The notes under the pieces were generated by a model. That model worked only from the letters and a program-made list of their open reading frames with translations. It did not search any database and was not told where the DNA came from. The translations under genes were made by a program, and so were the position numbers. From the NCBI RefSeq assembly GCF_000808015.1, contig NZ_JWHR01000047.1:1-63970 (forward strand): DNA of 63,970 nucleotides, given 5' to 3'. Below, in pieces: positions 18,257 through 28,675 of this stretch; positions within the stretch are counted from its first letter, which is position 1, and every line of letters starts with the position of its first letter. Origin of the DNA: Terrisporobacter othiniensis. GTDB taxonomy: Bacteria; Bacillota; Clostridia; Peptostreptococcales; Peptostreptococcaceae.

Positions 18257-19021
18257 TTAACCAAATCTTCCTGTAATATAATCCTCTGTTCTCTTATCAG
18301 ATGGTACAGTGAATATTTCTTTAGTATTATTATACTCTATTAATTCACCATTTAAAAAGAAACCTGTTTCATCTGATATACGTGCTGCTTGTTGCATATT
18401 ATGAGTAACTATTACAATGGTATAATCTTTTTTTAATTCAAAGATTAAGTCTTCAACTTTTGCTGTAGATATAGGGTCAAGAGCTGAAGTTGGTTCATCC
18501 ATTAAGATTACATCTGGCTTCATAGCTATAGTTCTAGCTATACATACTCTTTGTTGCTGTCCACCAGATAAACCAAGGGCTGGAGATTTTAACCTATCTT
18601 TTACTTCATCCCAGATAGCTGCTCCTTTTAAACTTTCTTCTACTATTTTGTCTAAGCTTTTTTTATCTTTTATTCCATGCACTCTAGGTCCATAGGCTAC
18701 GTTATCATAAATACTCATTGGAAATAAGTTTGGTTTTTGAAATACCATTCCTATTTTTGTTCTTAATTTTATTACATCATTATTTTTATAAATATCTTCT
18801 CCGTCAACTTTTACAATTCCTTTTATCTTCACATCATCTATCAAATCATTCATTCTGTTTAAAGTTCTTAAAAAAGTTGATTTTCCACATCCAGATGGAC
18901 CTATTAATGCTGTTACTTTATTTGATTTAATATCCATATTAATTTTAATTAAAGCCTGCTTTTCTCCATAAAATAAATCTAAATCTCTAACACTTAATTT
19001 ATTTGAATTATTCATACTCAT
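18257..19021 (-). CDS. pstB: Phosphate ABC transporter ATP-binding protein
   Basis: This is the ATPase of the high-affinity phosphate importer. The 254 residues from the ATG at 19021 match PstB; AAAGGAGATAATAAT precedes this start, whereas the in-frame ATG at 19057 lies within the end of pstA and lacks a site. Motifs are Walker [13 protein letters not shown]-loop [15 protein letters not shown], signature [14 protein letters not shown], Walker [14 protein letters not shown] and switch histidine [10 protein letters not shown]. The PstB-specific [11 protein letters not shown] is present. It lies in the pstC-pstA-pstB-phoU operon. Confidence 0.96.
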   Translation of the reverse strand: MSMNNSNKLSVRDLDLFYGEKQALIKINMDIKSNKVTALIGPSGCGKSTFLRTLNRMNDLIDDVKIKGIVKVDGEDIYKNNDVIKLRTKIGMVFQKPNLFPMSIYDNVAYGPRVHGIKDKKSLDKIVEESLKGAAIWDEVKDRLKSPALGLSGGQQQRVCIARTIAMKPDVILMDEPTSALDPISTAKVEDLIFELKKDYTIVIVTHNMQQAARISDETGFFLNGELIEYNNTKEIFTVPSDKRTEDYITGRFG

Positions 19022-19049
19022 ATTATTATCTCCTTTTATATCATAACAA

Positions 19050-19874
19050 CTATACATTACCCTTACTTAATTTTTTAGCAATTAGCTTTGTACTCGTATT
19101 TAAAATTAAGACTATTACAATTAATACTATACCTACACTAGCTGCTCCGCTTATATCACCCATTTCCTTTGTTAAAAGATATGAATGAACAGTCAATGTT
19201 CTCGCACTGTCAAATATACTTGTTGGCATACTAGCAACTGTTCCTGCTGTTAATAATATAGCTGCTGATTCACCAATTACACGTCCTATTGATAATATAA
19301 CTCCTGATAATATCCCTGGAAGCGCACTTGGTAATATAACCTTATATAAAGTTTGGAACTGTGTAGCTCCCATGGCCAAAGATCCTTCTCTAAATTCATT
19401 TGGCACAGTTTTTAATGCTTCTTCTGTTGTTCTTATAATTACAGGAAGTATTATTATAGCTACTGTCAAAGCCCCTGCTATTATTGAATATTGCATTTTT
19501 AATGTTACAACAAAGAATATTCCTCCAAACAAACCATAAATTATTGATGGTATCCCTGCTAAACATTCTGTTGCAAATCTTATTATCTCAACTACTTTAC
19601 CTTTTTTCGCATATTCATGAAGATATATAGCTGATAAGATTCCTATTGGTGTTGCTATTACGATAGAAACTAGTACCATATACACAGTACTTACTATCAT
19701 TGGTAAAATTCCACCATCTCCTGATGCTGAGTAATCACTAAATATATAACTTAAATTAATTCCTTTGATTCCATTAACAAATATAAACCCTACTATTAAC
19801 ACTAATAATCCAACTGTTACGAAAGATGATAGATATAATAGAAAGCTTAAAAAATTATCTTTAAATTTTCTCAT
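19050..19874 (-). CDS. pstA: Phosphate ABC transporter permease PstA
   Basis: This is one of the two membrane subunits of the phosphate importer. The 274 residues have six predicted helices and the permease loop [20 protein letters not shown], with the PstA-type [14 protein letters not shown] before it. The ATG follows AGGGAGAGCAGTAAG. pstC ends one base upstream, so the two are tightly linked in one transcript. Confidence 0.95.
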   Translation of the reverse strand: MRKFKDNFLSFLLYLSSFVTVGLLVLIVGFIFVNGIKGINLSYIFSDYSASGDGGILPMIVSTVYMVLVSIVIATPIGILSAIYLHEYAKKGKVVEIIRFATECLAGIPSIIYGLFGGIFFVVTLKMQYSIIAGALTVAIIILPVIIRTTEEALKTVPNEFREGSLAMGATQFQTLYKVILPSALPGILSGVILSIGRVIGESAAILLTAGTVASMPTSIFDSARTLTVHSYLLTKEMGDISGAASVGIVLIVIVLILNTSTKLIAKKLSKGNV

Positions 19875-19875
19875 C

Positions 19876-20802
19876 TTACTGCTCTCCCTTACTAGTAAGT
19901 TTTCTTAATACTAAGTTAAGTATTAATATAAACATGAATAATACAACTCCAGTAGCAAATAGCATTTCTTGATGAGTTCCATATGCATATCCCATCTCAA
20001 GCGCTATGTTCGTAGTTAAAGGTCTTACACTATCTACAATAGAAGTTGGTATAACAGGTGAGTTTCCTGCAACCAATATAACTGCCATTGTTTCTCCTAT
20101 CGCTCTACCTATCCCTAGTACTACTGCTGCTAATATTCCTGATTTTGCTGCTGGTAAAACAACCTTAAAAATAGTTTCTATTTTTGATGCTCCAAGAGCT
20201 AGCGATCCTTCTTTATAAGCTTTAGGCACTGCTTTTATTGCTGTTTGTGAAACTGATATTATCGTCGGTAACATCATTATTGATAAAACTAATATTACAG
20301 CTAATAAACTTTGACCTTTTGGCAAGTTTAATAGTTTTTGAATATTTGGTACTATAAATGCTAATCCAAATAATCCATATAATACAGAAGGTATTCCGGC
20401 AAGTAATTCTACTGCTGGTGATACAATTTTTTGCACAGGTTTTGGTGCAATTTCAGCTAAAAATACTGCTGTAAATATTCCTATTGGAACTCCTATTATT
20501 AAAGAACCTATTGTAGCTGCTGTGGAAGCTACTATCATCGGTGCCACACCAAATTTATTTGAATTAGGTAACCAATCTGTTCCCGTTAAAAAATCTACAA
20601 ATGAATAACCTTTAAATAGGAATGGTGTTAAACCTTTATAAAATACGAATCCTATAATCAGTAATAAACTTATTACTGATATCCATGCACTTATCATAAA
20701 TACGTTTTTTGATATATTCTCTATTAAATATTTTCTATTGTTGTTTTTATTTTTATTTTTGGCGACGATTTGATTTTTTCCTGTTATATGTTGATTAATC
20801 AA
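19876..20802 (-). CDS. pstC: Phosphate ABC transporter permease PstC
   Basis: This is the second membrane subunit of the phosphate importer and the first gene of the operon. The 308 residues carry a polar, lysine and asparagine-rich N-terminus (about 30 residues), six helices, and the permease loop TAIKAVPKAYKEGSLALGAS after LLAGIPSVLYGLFGLAF. It starts at a TTG at 20802 behind AAGGGGGAAATGTT. An array of 11-bp spaced Pho-box repeats lies at 20876-20914. The binding protein gene pstS is not adjacent but at 27563. Confidence 0.95.
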   Translation of the reverse strand: MINQHITGKNQIVAKNKNKNNNRKYLIENISKNVFMISAWISVISLLLIIGFVFYKGLTPFLFKGYSFVDFLTGTDWLPNSNKFGVAPMIVASTAATIGSLIIGVPIGIFTAVFLAEIAPKPVQKIVSPAVELLAGIPSVLYGLFGLAFIVPNIQKLLNLPKGQSLLAVILVLSIMMLPTIISVSQTAIKAVPKAYKEGSLALGASKIETIFKVVLPAAKSGILAAVVLGIGRAIGETMAVILVAGNSPVIPTSIVDSVRPLTTNIALEMGYAYGTHQEMLFATGVVLFMFILILNLVLRKLTSKGEQ

Positions 20803-20860
20803 AACATTTCCCCCTTATTAATTTATTTATTTTTATTGTTCTTTGTATTCCTACAATTCA

Positions 20861-20914
20861 ATGATACAAGTCGAAAGTTAAAATTATATTAGATTTAAGT
20901 TAAGTATATGTAAA
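20861..20914 (-). promoter_or_regulatory. Pho box and promoter of pstC
   Basis: Four TGTTAA-like hexamers (AGTTAA, TATTAG, AGTTAA, TGTAAA on the plus strand) start at 20876, 20887, 20898 and 20909, exactly 11 bases apart. On the minus strand they read TTAACT/TTTACA, the PhoP-box pattern of Firmicutes. A -10 like TATCAT (20861-20866) follows 9 bases after the last repeat. The same layout occurs upstream of pstS. Confidence 0.8.
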
Positions 20915-21070
20915 ATATATAATATTTTATTATTTTGTAGGAACACATCATTTTTTGTCGAGTGATTTGTTAAGAATTTGCAAACAATTTTTATCTATGG
21001 TTAATTTTTCAATTTTCTTATATAAACAACATATTTTCTCATTGGTACTTCAAATAATAGAAATCAATTA

Positions 21071-21108
21071 AAAAATCACTAGCATTCATTAGAATACTAG
21101 TGATTTTT
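21071..21108 (-). terminator. Terminator of the glutathione peroxidase gene
   Basis: AAAAATCACTAG pairs with CTAGTGATTTTT, a perfect 12-bp stem just after the peroxidase stop codon. Confidence 0.88.
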
Positions 21109-21117
21109 ATTCATTAT

Positions 21118-21594
21118 TTATTTTAATATTTTTTCTATATCATTCTTTATTTTTGATGGTAATACAGTAGGTGCATATCTTTTAATCATTTTTCCTTCAC
21201 TATCAATTAAGAATTTAGTAAAATTCCATTTTATTTGCTTTCCAAGTATACCTTTTGTTTCATTTTTTAAATATTTATAAAGCGGATGTTCATTCTCACC
21301 GTTTACATATATTTTTTGGAACATAGTAAATGTTACACCATAGTTCAATTGGCAAAATTCATGTATATCCTCATTGCTCCCAGAATCCTGGTTGGCAAAC
21401 TGATTACAAGGAAAACCTAATATTTCAAGTCCCATATCTCTATATTCTTGATATATTTCTTCTAAATCTTTAAATTGAGGCGTTAATCCACATTTGCTTG
21501 CAGTATTTACTACTAAAACTACTTTTCCTTTGTATTGATCCATACTTACTTCTTGTCCATTAATTCTTAGTGCCGAAAAATCATAAAATTTCAT
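21118..21594 (-). CDS. Glutathione peroxidase family thiol peroxidase
   Basis: The 158-residue peroxidase reduces hydroperoxides, in bacteria usually with thioredoxin rather than glutathione. The catalytic motif [12 protein letters not shown] uses cysteine (codon TGT), not selenocysteine. The catalytic glutamine and tryptophan/asparagine are in [13 protein letters not shown] and [10 protein letters not shown]. The start has AGAGAGAATAATA. It is monocistronic, placed between the pst operon and the large sensor kinase. Confidence 0.93.
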   Translation of the reverse strand: MKFYDFSALRINGQEVSMDQYKGKVVLVVNTASKCGLTPQFKDLEEIYQEYRDMGLEILGFPCNQFANQDSGSNEDIHEFCQLNYGVTFTMFQKIYVNGENEHPLYKYLKNETKGILGKQIKWNFTKFLIDSEGKMIKRYAPTVLPSKIKNDIEKILK

Positions 21595-21714
21595 ATTATT
21601 ATTCTCTCTTTCACATTGCTTATTTGTAGTTTTGTTTTAATTATAATTTATATAAATTTAATTTAACTCTATCATCCTCTTTATCAAATTTTTCATTAAT
21701 AAAACAATAAAAAT

Positions 21715-21755
21715 GAGCTATAGTACAACTTTTTTAATTCATTGTACCATAGCTC
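21715..21755 (-). terminator. Terminator of the sensor kinase gene
   Basis: GAGCTATAGTACA pairs with TGTACCATAGCTC with one mismatch. It lies between the kinase stop codon and the peroxidase gene. Confidence 0.8.
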
Positions 21756-21769
21756 TATATCTAACTAGG

Positions 21770-24700
21770 TTATATATTTTTATTAGCCTCTATATTTTCT
21801 AATATATCAGGAAGTATTATTGTAAACTTACTACCCTTATTAAGTTCACTTTCAAGTCTAATATCTCCACCGTGAAGTTCTGCTATATACTTAACAAGAG
21901 TAAGGCCTATACCACTACTACTTACATTTATAGGTCCAGTACCCTCAACTTGAGAGAATCGTTTAAATATAAACTCCTGATCCTCTTTCGATATTCCTAT
22001 CCCTGTATCTTCTACAGTTATCTCAATATTATTTTCAACTTCTTTAATATATACTCTAATTTCTCCACCTTCTCCTGTAAATTTAATTGCATTCGCTAAC
22101 AAGTTAACTATACATCTTTGTATTTCAGTTTCATCACAAGATATTGTTTTTTCTTCTATATCTGGATCAATTATAAGGATTAAACCGTTTTCCTCAATAA
22201 ATTTACTCATATTAAGTGCAGCTTCTTCCACAATATATACTATATCATTATTTTTTTTATGGATTTTATATTTTCCTGTCTCTATCTTTGAACTATCTAT
22301 AATATCATTTATTATTTTTAATAAATTATCACAATTTTTACTTATGATATTCATATACTGATTTATCTTTTCATATGTAAGATTACTACCAAAAGAATTT
22401 ATTAACTGTATTGTTGATACTATAATATTTATTGGAGTTCTAAGTTCATGAGATAAGTTTACAAAGTAGTTATTTTTAAATTTTTCATGCTCTATTATTT
22501 CCTTGCTTAGCTTTTTATTTTCTTCTAATTGCTTATTTAATTTCATTGTTTTTTGATCTACTAAATGCTGTAATATCTTAACGTAATTAAATATGTAAAT
22601 GAATAATGCTAATGTCATAAATATATAAATTAAATAAGCTAAAGGTGTTTTCCATATGGGATTTTTTACCCTTATATTCATACTTATTCCTTTAGTTAAT
22701 TCACCATGGGCACCTCTGGCTCTTATCTTTAAAGTATACTTTCCTGATTCTAATGATTTAAAGTCTATACGGCTGCGAGAATCAGCATATTGCCAGTCTG
22801 AGTCAATCCCTTCAAGCATATATTCATAAGTTATATGATTTATATTCTCATAATTAGGTAAGAAGTAATTAATAGATAAATCTTTATCCTTATATCCTAA
22901 AATCAATTCATTTCCGTCATAAAAAACTTTATCTTCTCCGATAAAAATATCACCAATTACTACTTCATTATCAATCTTTTTATAATTTTTTATATCATCT
23001 GGATCAAAGTATGTATAACCATCTGTGCTACCAAATATCATATTTCCATTTTCAAGTTTCAAGCTTGAGTTTAAGTTAAATTGAAACCCATATAAACCAT
23101 CCTTTTGGGTAAAATTAATAAAATCTTGCTTTTTCACATCAAACTTATTCAAACCTTTATTAGTGCTTATCCAAATATTACCATTATCACTAATAAGAAT
23201 TGAATTTATAAAGTTATTTGTTAGACCTTCAGCTGTAGTATAGGATGTAAATCTATTAGCTTTTATATCAAATTTGCTAAGACCTATATTACTACCTATC
23301 CATAAATTACCTTTATTATCAAATATCATGCAATTTATATAATTATTAATTAAAGAATTCTTATTTGAAGGATCATTAGTATATCTTTCTATAACTCCCT
23401 TATCCTTATGAAACTTTATTAATCCAACATCAATTCCACCTAACCAAATAATATTTTCATCTTTATAGTCCTGTAATATATATTTTATACGCCCTGGGTT
23501 TATTCCAAGTTCCTTCATATATTCACTATAATATACACGCTTTCCATCATCTATTTCAGTGCAATAAAAATCTTTTGCAGTTGCTACCCATATATATTTT
23601 CCATTTTCATATAAATAATTTAATTCTCCATTATAACCATCTTCAACTAGTACTTCTTCATAAGTATTTTCCTCTGTATCAATATACTTTATTTCCTTAT
23701 TCGTTACGATAACAATATATTTATCATGTATATTATACAAACTTTTTATATATCTATTACTTAAATTAAAGTCACTCTCTTCATACATTCTTTTTACTAA
23801 ATTTCCATTTTCTGAATCATATATATATATTCCATTAAACTTAGTAGCTACCCATATATAATTATTCTGTTGCACTATAGATACTATATCTTTACCTTGT
23901 TCTTTGTTAACATAGTTAAGTGGAATATCATCATTTAATATATTAGCTCCTTTATCAGTTCCAATCCACATTGTTTCATTAGAATCTTCATAAAAACATG
24001 TTATAACATTGCTAGAAATAGAGTTTTTTAAATTTGAATTCTTCTTGATTTTTTCAATCTTATATTCGTCTGCTTGGATTTTTACTACTCCAGAACTGCT
24101 AGATAGCCACGCGTTATTTTTGCTATCATTAAATATAAAATTATTATTAAGCTCTATTTCGCTATATCCAGTATCATAAACATTAGATATTTTTTTCTTA
24201 TTTATATCATATTCTTTAATAACGTCATCAATTATCCATACAAAACCCTTTTCATATTCTTTTTTATTATATACAATAATACCTTCTTTAGTTGATATCC
24301 ACACATTACCTGAATTATCTCTTGATATACGATAAATAAATAGATCATTTGTATATAGTTCATTTTTATTTCTATTTACTTTAAAATTCTTATATATTAC
24401 ATTTATTCCATGTTTTGTACCAACCCATAATGTTCCATTTTCACCCTCCTCTAAGTCTGTTATAGACGAATTGGTTAATGAGTTTGAGTCATTCTTATCA
24501 TGATAAAAAGCTTCAGCTTTTTCACTTGCAATATCTATTCTAATCAAACCATCTTCTGTACCTACCCACATAATATTTTCATCATAATTACTTTTCAATA
24601 AAGAGGTGATTTTTAAGCTACCTAAATTATATTTATCATTTTCCAAATCCTTCATTCTAACAATACTATCTGTATCTGCGACTAAAAAGTCTAATCCATA

Positions 24701-25015
24701 ATCAGTAGCTATCCATAGGTTCCCATCGGAGTCTTCTTCTACATCAGTTATATAAGTTGAACTTAAAGTATTTTTATCTTCAGTTTTACAATTATATATT
24801 TTTATATTTTCACCATCATATCTATTCAGACCATCCTTTGTTCCTATCCACATATATCCCTTACTATCTTGAAATATGGATGTTACATATTCATTTGAAA
24901 GCCCTTCATCAATAGATATACTTTCAAATTTTGAATCACTTAATATTTCTGCATATGATTTTATAGGGATTAAAATATTAAGTAAAATAAGAATTATTAT
25001 TATTTTTAATTTCAT
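21770..25015 (-). CDS. Beta-propeller sensor histidine kinase
   Basis: This 1081-residue membrane kinase has a signal peptide (about 1-22) and a large extracellular region with about a dozen propeller repeats of the Reg_prop type (recurrent MWIGTKDGLNRYD, LWIGSNIGLSKFD, IWISTNKGLNKFD). A Y_Y_Y domain follows (about 690-765, with YEYMLEGIDSDWQYADSRSR), then one transmembrane helix (about 775-795), a coiled linker, HisKA with H856 in NLSHELRTP, and HATPase with the N, G1 and G2 boxes (NLLANAIKFTGEGG, VEDTGIGI, SSSGIGLTLVKYI). There is no receiver or output domain, and no response regulator gene lies next to it. The ligand is unknown; Bacteroides relatives sense polysaccharides. Confidence 0.9.
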   Translation of the reverse strand: MKLKIIIILILLNILIPIKSYAEILSDSKFESISIDEGLSNEYVTSIFQDSKGYMWIGTKDGLNRYDGENIKIYNCKTEDKNTLSSTYITDVEEDSDGNLWIATDYGLDFLVADTDSIVRMKDLENDKYNLGSLKITSLLKSNYDENIMWVGTEDGLIRIDIASEKAEAFYHDKNDSNSLTNSSITDLEEGENGTLWVGTKHGINVIYKNFKVNRNKNELYTNDLFIYRISRDNSGNVWISTKEGIIVYNKKEYEKGFVWIIDDVIKEYDINKKKISNVYDTGYSEIELNNNFIFNDSKNNAWLSSSSGVVKIQADEYKIEKIKKNSNLKNSISSNVITCFYEDSNETMWIGTDKGANILNDDIPLNYVNKEQGKDIVSIVQQNNYIWVATKFNGIYIYDSENGNLVKRMYEESDFNLSNRYIKSLYNIHDKYIVIVTNKEIKYIDTEENTYEEVLVEDGYNGELNYLYENGKYIWVATAKDFYCTEIDDGKRVYYSEYMKELGINPGRIKYILQDYKDENIIWLGGIDVGLIKFHKDKGVIERYTNDPSNKNSLINNYINCMIFDNKGNLWIGSNIGLSKFDIKANRFTSYTTAEGLTNNFINSILISDNGNIWISTNKGLNKFDVKKQDFINFTQKDGLYGFQFNLNSSLKLENGNMIFGSTDGYTYFDPDDIKNYKKIDNEVVIGDIFIGEDKVFYDGNELILGYKDKDLSINYFLPNYENINHITYEYMLEGIDSDWQYADSRSRIDFKSLESGKYTLKIRARGAHGELTKGISMNIRVKNPIWKTPLAYLIYIFMTLALFIYIFNYVKILQHLVDQKTMKLNKQLEENKKLSKEIIEHEKFKNNYFVNLSHELRTPINIIVSTIQLINSFGSNLTYEKINQYMNIISKNCDNLLKIINDIIDSSKIETGKYKIHKKNNDIVYIVEEAALNMSKFIEENGLILIIDPDIEEKTISCDETEIQRCIVNLLANAIKFTGEGGEIRVYIKEVENNIEITVEDTGIGISKEDQEFIFKRFSQVEGTGPINVSSSGIGLTLVKYIAELHGGDIRLESELNKGSKFTIILPDILENIEANKNI

Positions 25016-25184
25016 ATCTTACTACCTCTCATTAACAAATATATAATATATTTTAATTTGACGTCATATTTATATGTTAGTATACTTAATGCAATGATTT
25101 CAATAATTTTAGATATTTTGATTATAATATCAATTTTATCTACTCTTATTAAAATCTATTTCATGATTTTTAATTGCAAATAAA

Positions 25185-25237
25185 AATCACACCTATTAAT
25201 TATCAAAATTTACTTCTGATAAAATTAAGGTGTGATT
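25185..25237 (-). terminator. Terminator of pbuX-xpt
   Basis: AATCACACCT at 25185-25194 pairs with AGGTGTGATT at 25228-25237, with a secondary pairing of TTATC and GATAA inside the loop. A T run follows on the minus strand. Confidence 0.8.
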
Positions 25238-25248
25238 CTTACTTAATT

Positions 25249-25821
25249 CTAATCTAAAAACTCTATTAAATTTTCTCCAAGCTTACCTATTCTAGCTAAA
25301 GAGTAAACATCATATCCCTTTTCTTCTAACTTTCCTCTTCCAACTTGGAAAGATTTTTCTATAACAATTCCTATTCCAGCAACAGTTGCTCCAGCTTCTT
25401 CTACTAATCTAGCAGCTCCTAAAGCCGCCTCCCCATTAGCAAGAAAGTCATCTATTATAAGAACTTTATCATCAGCATTTATATATTTTTTTGATAAAGT
25501 TAATTCATAATCCATAACTTTTGTAAATGAGTGTACTGTTGTTTGATAAACTTCCCCATTTAATATTTTTGATTGTTGTTTTTTAAGTGTTACCATTGGC
25601 AGCTCCATTTGAAGAGCAGTCATAGCAGTTGGAGCTATTCCTGAACTTTCTATTGTAAGTATTCTAGTTATTCCATGATTTTTAAAGTATTCTTTGAAAT
25701 AAGTTCCCATATTATACATTAATTTTGCATCCACTTGATGATTTAAAAATGAATCTACCTTTAATACTGTTTCACTTAATGCTCTTCCATCTTTTAGTAT
25801 TCTCTCTTTTAACTCTCTCAT
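25249..25821 (-). CDS. xpt: Xanthine phosphoribosyltransferase
   Basis: This purine salvage enzyme converts xanthine and PRPP to XMP. The 190 residues from the ATG at 25821 match Xpt. The PRPP loop is [17 protein letters not shown], with [20 protein letters not shown] before it and the C-terminal [11 protein letters not shown] signature. An in-frame GTG at 25836 lies within the end of pbuX and is less likely. It follows pbuX with one base between stop and start, so the two are coupled. It is regulated by the upstream purine riboswitch. Confidence 0.94.
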   Translation of the reverse strand: MRELKERILKDGRALSETVLKVDSFLNHQVDAKLMYNMGTYFKEYFKNHGITRILTIESSGIAPTAMTALQMELPMVTLKKQQSKILNGEVYQTTVHSFTKVMDYELTLSKKYINADDKVLIIDDFLANGEAALGAARLVEEAGATVAGIGIVIEKSFQVGRGKLEEKGYDVYSLARIGKLGENLIEFLD

Positions 25822-25822
25822 T

Positions 25823-27172
25823 TTACATTGCCTCACTATCTAATTCTTTATTTATATTTTTTTCTTGTTTATCTTCTCTAAGTATTATATTTAAAACTAA
25901 AGCAACTATTGTACCAGTTGATATTCCTGAAGAAAACACCATTTGTAATCCTTCTGGTAATTGTGATATAAAGTCTGGTCTAAAAGTAACTCCAAGACCC
26001 AGCCCTATAGATGTTGCTATTATTAATAAATTTCTATCATTTATTTCTACTTTACTTAATGTTTTTATTCCTGCTGCTGCAACAGTTCCAAACATTACTA
26101 TCCCAACCCCCCCAAGAACTGGTTGTGGTATTCCATTTATTAACGCTGCAAATTGAGGGAATAAACCAAGTATAACTAATAGTATACCTGCCATTATTGC
26201 CACATGCTTACTTGCCACTTTTGTTAATGGTATTAGACCTACATTTTGACTGAAGGATGTATTTGGGAATGATCCAACAACTCCACCAACGATACTCCCC
26301 ACACCATCAGCCAATACTCCTGACCCAACTCTTTTATCATCCATGTCAACATCAGATACTTCACCTATTGCTTTTAAGCATCCTACTGTTTCTATTGTTG
26401 TAACAAAATATGCTGGTAAAAATGCAATCAAAGCTTTTAAATCAAAAACTACACCGTATTGGAATATTTGTGGTATAGCTATAAAGTTTGCTTGTGTAAC
26501 TGCTGAAAAATCAACTTTTCCAAGTGGTATACAAATTATGTATCCTACAACCATCCCTATAAGTATCGATGCACTACTTAGAATTCCTTTTCCATATCTG
26601 TTTAAAAGCAAAGTAATCATCATAACAAGCATTGCTATTGATACATTTGTTAAGCTACCATAATCAGCCGCTCCTACTCCTCCAGCAGCCCAATCCATTG
26701 ATACAGGCAGCAAAGTAAGACCTATTAAACAAACTACTGTACCAGTTACTATTGGTGGGAATAACTTCATTAAAGGCTTTATAAAATAACTTAAAATAAT
26801 TTCAAAAAATGCACCTAAAATTGTTGCTCCAATTATTCCTGGTAATCCCAATACAGAACCTACTGATATGGACGGTGATACAAATGTAAAATCTGTACCC
26901 ATGATACATGCAACTTTTGATCCTACTCTTCCTACTCCTCTTGCTTGAATTATTGTAGCTATACCTGCAGCTAATATTGAAGCACTAATTACTGCCATGG
27001 ATGTAGCTGGATCAAATCCTAATGAACTGGATATTACTAAGGGAACGACTATAATTCCTCCAAAAGCTGCAAATATATGCTGAAATCCTAAAAGGATCTT
27101 TGTAGCCAAGGCAGGATTATCTTCAACCCCATACTTTAAATTGTTTAATTGTTTTATGTTTGATGAATTCAT
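25823..27172 (-). CDS. pbuX: Xanthine permease (NCS2 family)
   Basis: This proton-coupled purine transporter of the inner membrane has 449 residues and about 12 to 14 helices. The N-terminus [20 protein letters not shown] and [16 protein letters not shown] are typical of NCS2 xanthine or uric acid permeases, as are [18 protein letters not shown] and the later [17 protein letters not shown]. The start taken is the ATG at 27172; GGGAGAGAG lies between it and an ATG at 27187, which is therefore rejected. It forms an operon with xpt behind a guanine-class riboswitch. Confidence 0.93.
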   Translation of the reverse strand: MNSSNIKQLNNLKYGVEDNPALATKILLGFQHIFAAFGGIIVVPLVISSSLGFDPATSMAVISASILAAGIATIIQARGVGRVGSKVACIMGTDFTFVSPSISVGSVLGLPGIIGATILGAFFEIILSYFIKPLMKLFPPIVTGTVVCLIGLTLLPVSMDWAAGGVGAADYGSLTNVSIAMLVMMITLLLNRYGKGILSSASILIGMVVGYIICIPLGKVDFSAVTQANFIAIPQIFQYGVVFDLKALIAFLPAYFVTTIETVGCLKAIGEVSDVDMDDKRVGSGVLADGVGSIVGGVVGSFPNTSFSQNVGLIPLTKVASKHVAIMAGILLVILGLFPQFAALINGIPQPVLGGVGIVMFGTVAAAGIKTLSKVEINDRNLLIIATSIGLGLGVTFRPDFISQLPEGLQMVFSSGISTGTIVALVLNIILREDKQEKNINKELDSEAM

Positions 27173-27236
27173 AACACTCTCTCCCATAGTTTTATTTTTG
27201 TGTGTATGACTCAGTTTCTAATAGTTTTTAGGAATT

Positions 27237-27404
27237 AAAAAACACCTCGATACAAATATCGAGGTGTTTATCCAAAATAAATATAAATCAATCTTAGCTA
27301 GTTTATACTTATATATTCTTTAAACTATACCTCGTAGTCTACTAATTTAAGGTTAGCAGGTAGAAACTTACGGACCATATTACCGTCAAATATACGAGTC
27401 ATTT
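27237..27404 (-). ncRNA. Purine (guanine-class) riboswitch of pbuX-xpt
   Basis: The minus strand holds the aptamer at about 27329-27402. P1 strands are ACTCGTAT and ACTACGAG, the L2 side contains GGTAATATGGTCCG, followed by AAGTTTCTACCTGCTAACC. The J3/1 segment is GACTACG, with C at the specificity position, so the ligand is guanine or a related oxo-purine rather than adenine. A strong terminator follows at 27237-27270 (AAAACACCTCGATA and complement). It should switch the operon off when guanine is abundant. Confidence 0.95.
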
Positions 27405-27415
27405 ATTTTTATCTT

Positions 27416-27443
27416 ATTGTACCACATCTACTTTTTTTGTAAA
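27416..27443 (-). promoter_or_regulatory. Promoter of the pbuX riboswitch transcript
   Basis: On the minus strand TTTACA (27438-27443) and TACAAT (27416-27421) are 16 bases apart, just upstream of the aptamer. Confidence 0.7.
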
Positions 27444-27482
27444 TACTTTTTATACAATTAAACATATTTATTCATTAAATGT

Positions 27483-27515
27483 AAAAAGCCTAGCTGATTT
27501 CAACTAGGCTTTTTT
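27483..27515. terminator. Terminator of pstS
   Basis: AAAAAGCCTAG pairs with CTAGGCTTTTT around an 11-base loop, with U runs on either strand. Confidence 0.9.
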
Positions 27516-27562
27516 GTAACTTAAGGTTTATTTAAATATAATAATCAATTATAGAATCTTGC

Positions 27563-28393
27563 TTATTTAGTAGGAGCTTTTATGAATCCTTCTTCAGCTA
27601 TTATATTTTGTCCTTCTTCACTCATTATGAAATCAACGAATGCTTTTGCATTATCAGTCATAGCATCTTTTTTGTTTATTACTAAGAAAGGTCTTGATAT
27701 TGGGTATTTTCCAGCAACAACATTATCATCATTAGCCTCTACACCATCTATTTTTAAATCATTCAAAGTATCATCTAAATATCCAAATGATATGTATGCT
27801 ATAGCATTTTCATTTCCTTCTACTGTTGATTTTACATTTCCAGAACCATCACTTATTGTAGCATCTTTAGTTAATTCTTCAGATTCAAATCCTAATATAT
27901 CTTGGAATCCATCTCTAGTTCCAGAACCTTCTTCTCTTGATATTACTACTATTGAAGCATCTTCTCCACCAACTTCTTTCCAGTTAGTTATTTTTCCTGT
28001 AAATATATCTTTAACTTGATCGATTGTTAAGTCTTTCACTTTATTTGCTGTGTTTGTTACAACTGCTATACCGTCAATAGCTATTTGAGTTCCTTCTACA
28101 TCTGCAGTTTCTTCATCTTTTAAATCCCTTGAAGACATCCCTAAATCAGAAGTTCCATCTATTGTATTTTTTATCCCTGCTGATGAACCAGGTTGTTGTA
28201 CTTCTATTTTAACATCGTTATTCTTTTGATATGCTTCTGCTAGAACCTCCATTGTTGGTCCTACTGAAGTAGATCCTGATATAGTTATTTTAGCAGTGTC
28301 CCCCTCTGAAGAACCTCCTGAACCACACCCTACTGCAAGTCCACTTACCATTACTGCCCCACATAATAATGCAATTATTTTCTTTTTAAACAT
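27563..28393 (-). CDS. pstS: Phosphate-binding lipoprotein PstS
   Basis: This is the extracellular phosphate receptor of the Pst importer. The 276 residues begin with a lipoprotein signal ending in the lipobox SGLAVGC (about residue 23). ISGSTSVGPTMEVLAEAY and the phosphate-binding loops DLGMSSRDLKDEE and ISREEGSGTRDGF are typical of PstS. The start has GGAAGGAGATTATTAAG. It stands alone about 7 kb from pstC, but an array of 11-bp spaced repeats upstream matches that of pstC. A terminator follows. Confidence 0.95.
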   Translation of the reverse strand: MFKKKIIALLCGAVMVSGLAVGCGSGGSSEGDTAKITISGSTSVGPTMEVLAEAYQKNNDVKIEVQQPGSSAGIKNTIDGTSDLGMSSRDLKDEETADVEGTQIAIDGIAVVTNTANKVKDLTIDQVKDIFTGKITNWKEVGGEDASIVVISREEGSGTRDGFQDILGFESEELTKDATISDGSGNVKSTVEGNENAIAYISFGYLDDTLNDLKIDGVEANDDNVVAGKYPISRPFLVINKKDAMTDNAKAFVDFIMSEEGQNIIAEEGFIKAPTK

Positions 28394-28472
28394 CTTAATA
28401 ATCTCCTTCCAAATACCAAAATCTTTTATTTTATTATTTTTTGTTCTCTCGATTTGATTTATCTTACAACTT

Positions 28473-28547
28473 AATAATACAGAACAAGTGTTAAGAGAGT
28501 ATTAAGTATACATTAAAGGGGTGTAAAGTTTGTTAAATCCATATTAA
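28473..28547 (-). promoter_or_regulatory. Pho box and promoter of pstS
   Basis: Hexamers of the form TGTTAA/TATTAA/CATTAA/TGTAAA start on the plus strand at 28489, 28500, 28511 and 28522, exactly 11 bases apart. Two more follow at 28531 and 28542. On the minus strand they give the PhoP-box pattern TTAACA/TTAATA/TTTACA. A -10 like TATTAT (28473-28478) follows 10 bases after the last repeat, the same geometry as at pstC. Confidence 0.85.
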
Positions 28548-28615
28548 CTTTACACAATTTAATATTCTACAATAAAATTCGATTTCCTTATATGACTACA
28601 ATGTATATTTTTTCC

Positions 28616-28670
28616 ATAAACAAAGGAGCTATTTATACATACATTATATAAAAATAGCTCCTTTGTTTAT
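28616..28670. terminator. Terminator of pepF
   Basis: A perfect 19-bp stem, ATAAACAAAGGAGCTATTT and its complement, around an 17-base loop, lies immediately after the pepF stop codon. Confidence 0.9.
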
Positions 28671-28675
28671 TAACA

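Noticed and set aside
21480..21500. Selenocysteine in the glutathione peroxidase
   Set aside because: The catalytic codon is TGT (cysteine), so no recoding is needed.
21600..21720. PerR box upstream of the glutathione peroxidase gene
   Set aside because: Only one half-site (TTATAAT) is present; the second half does not match.
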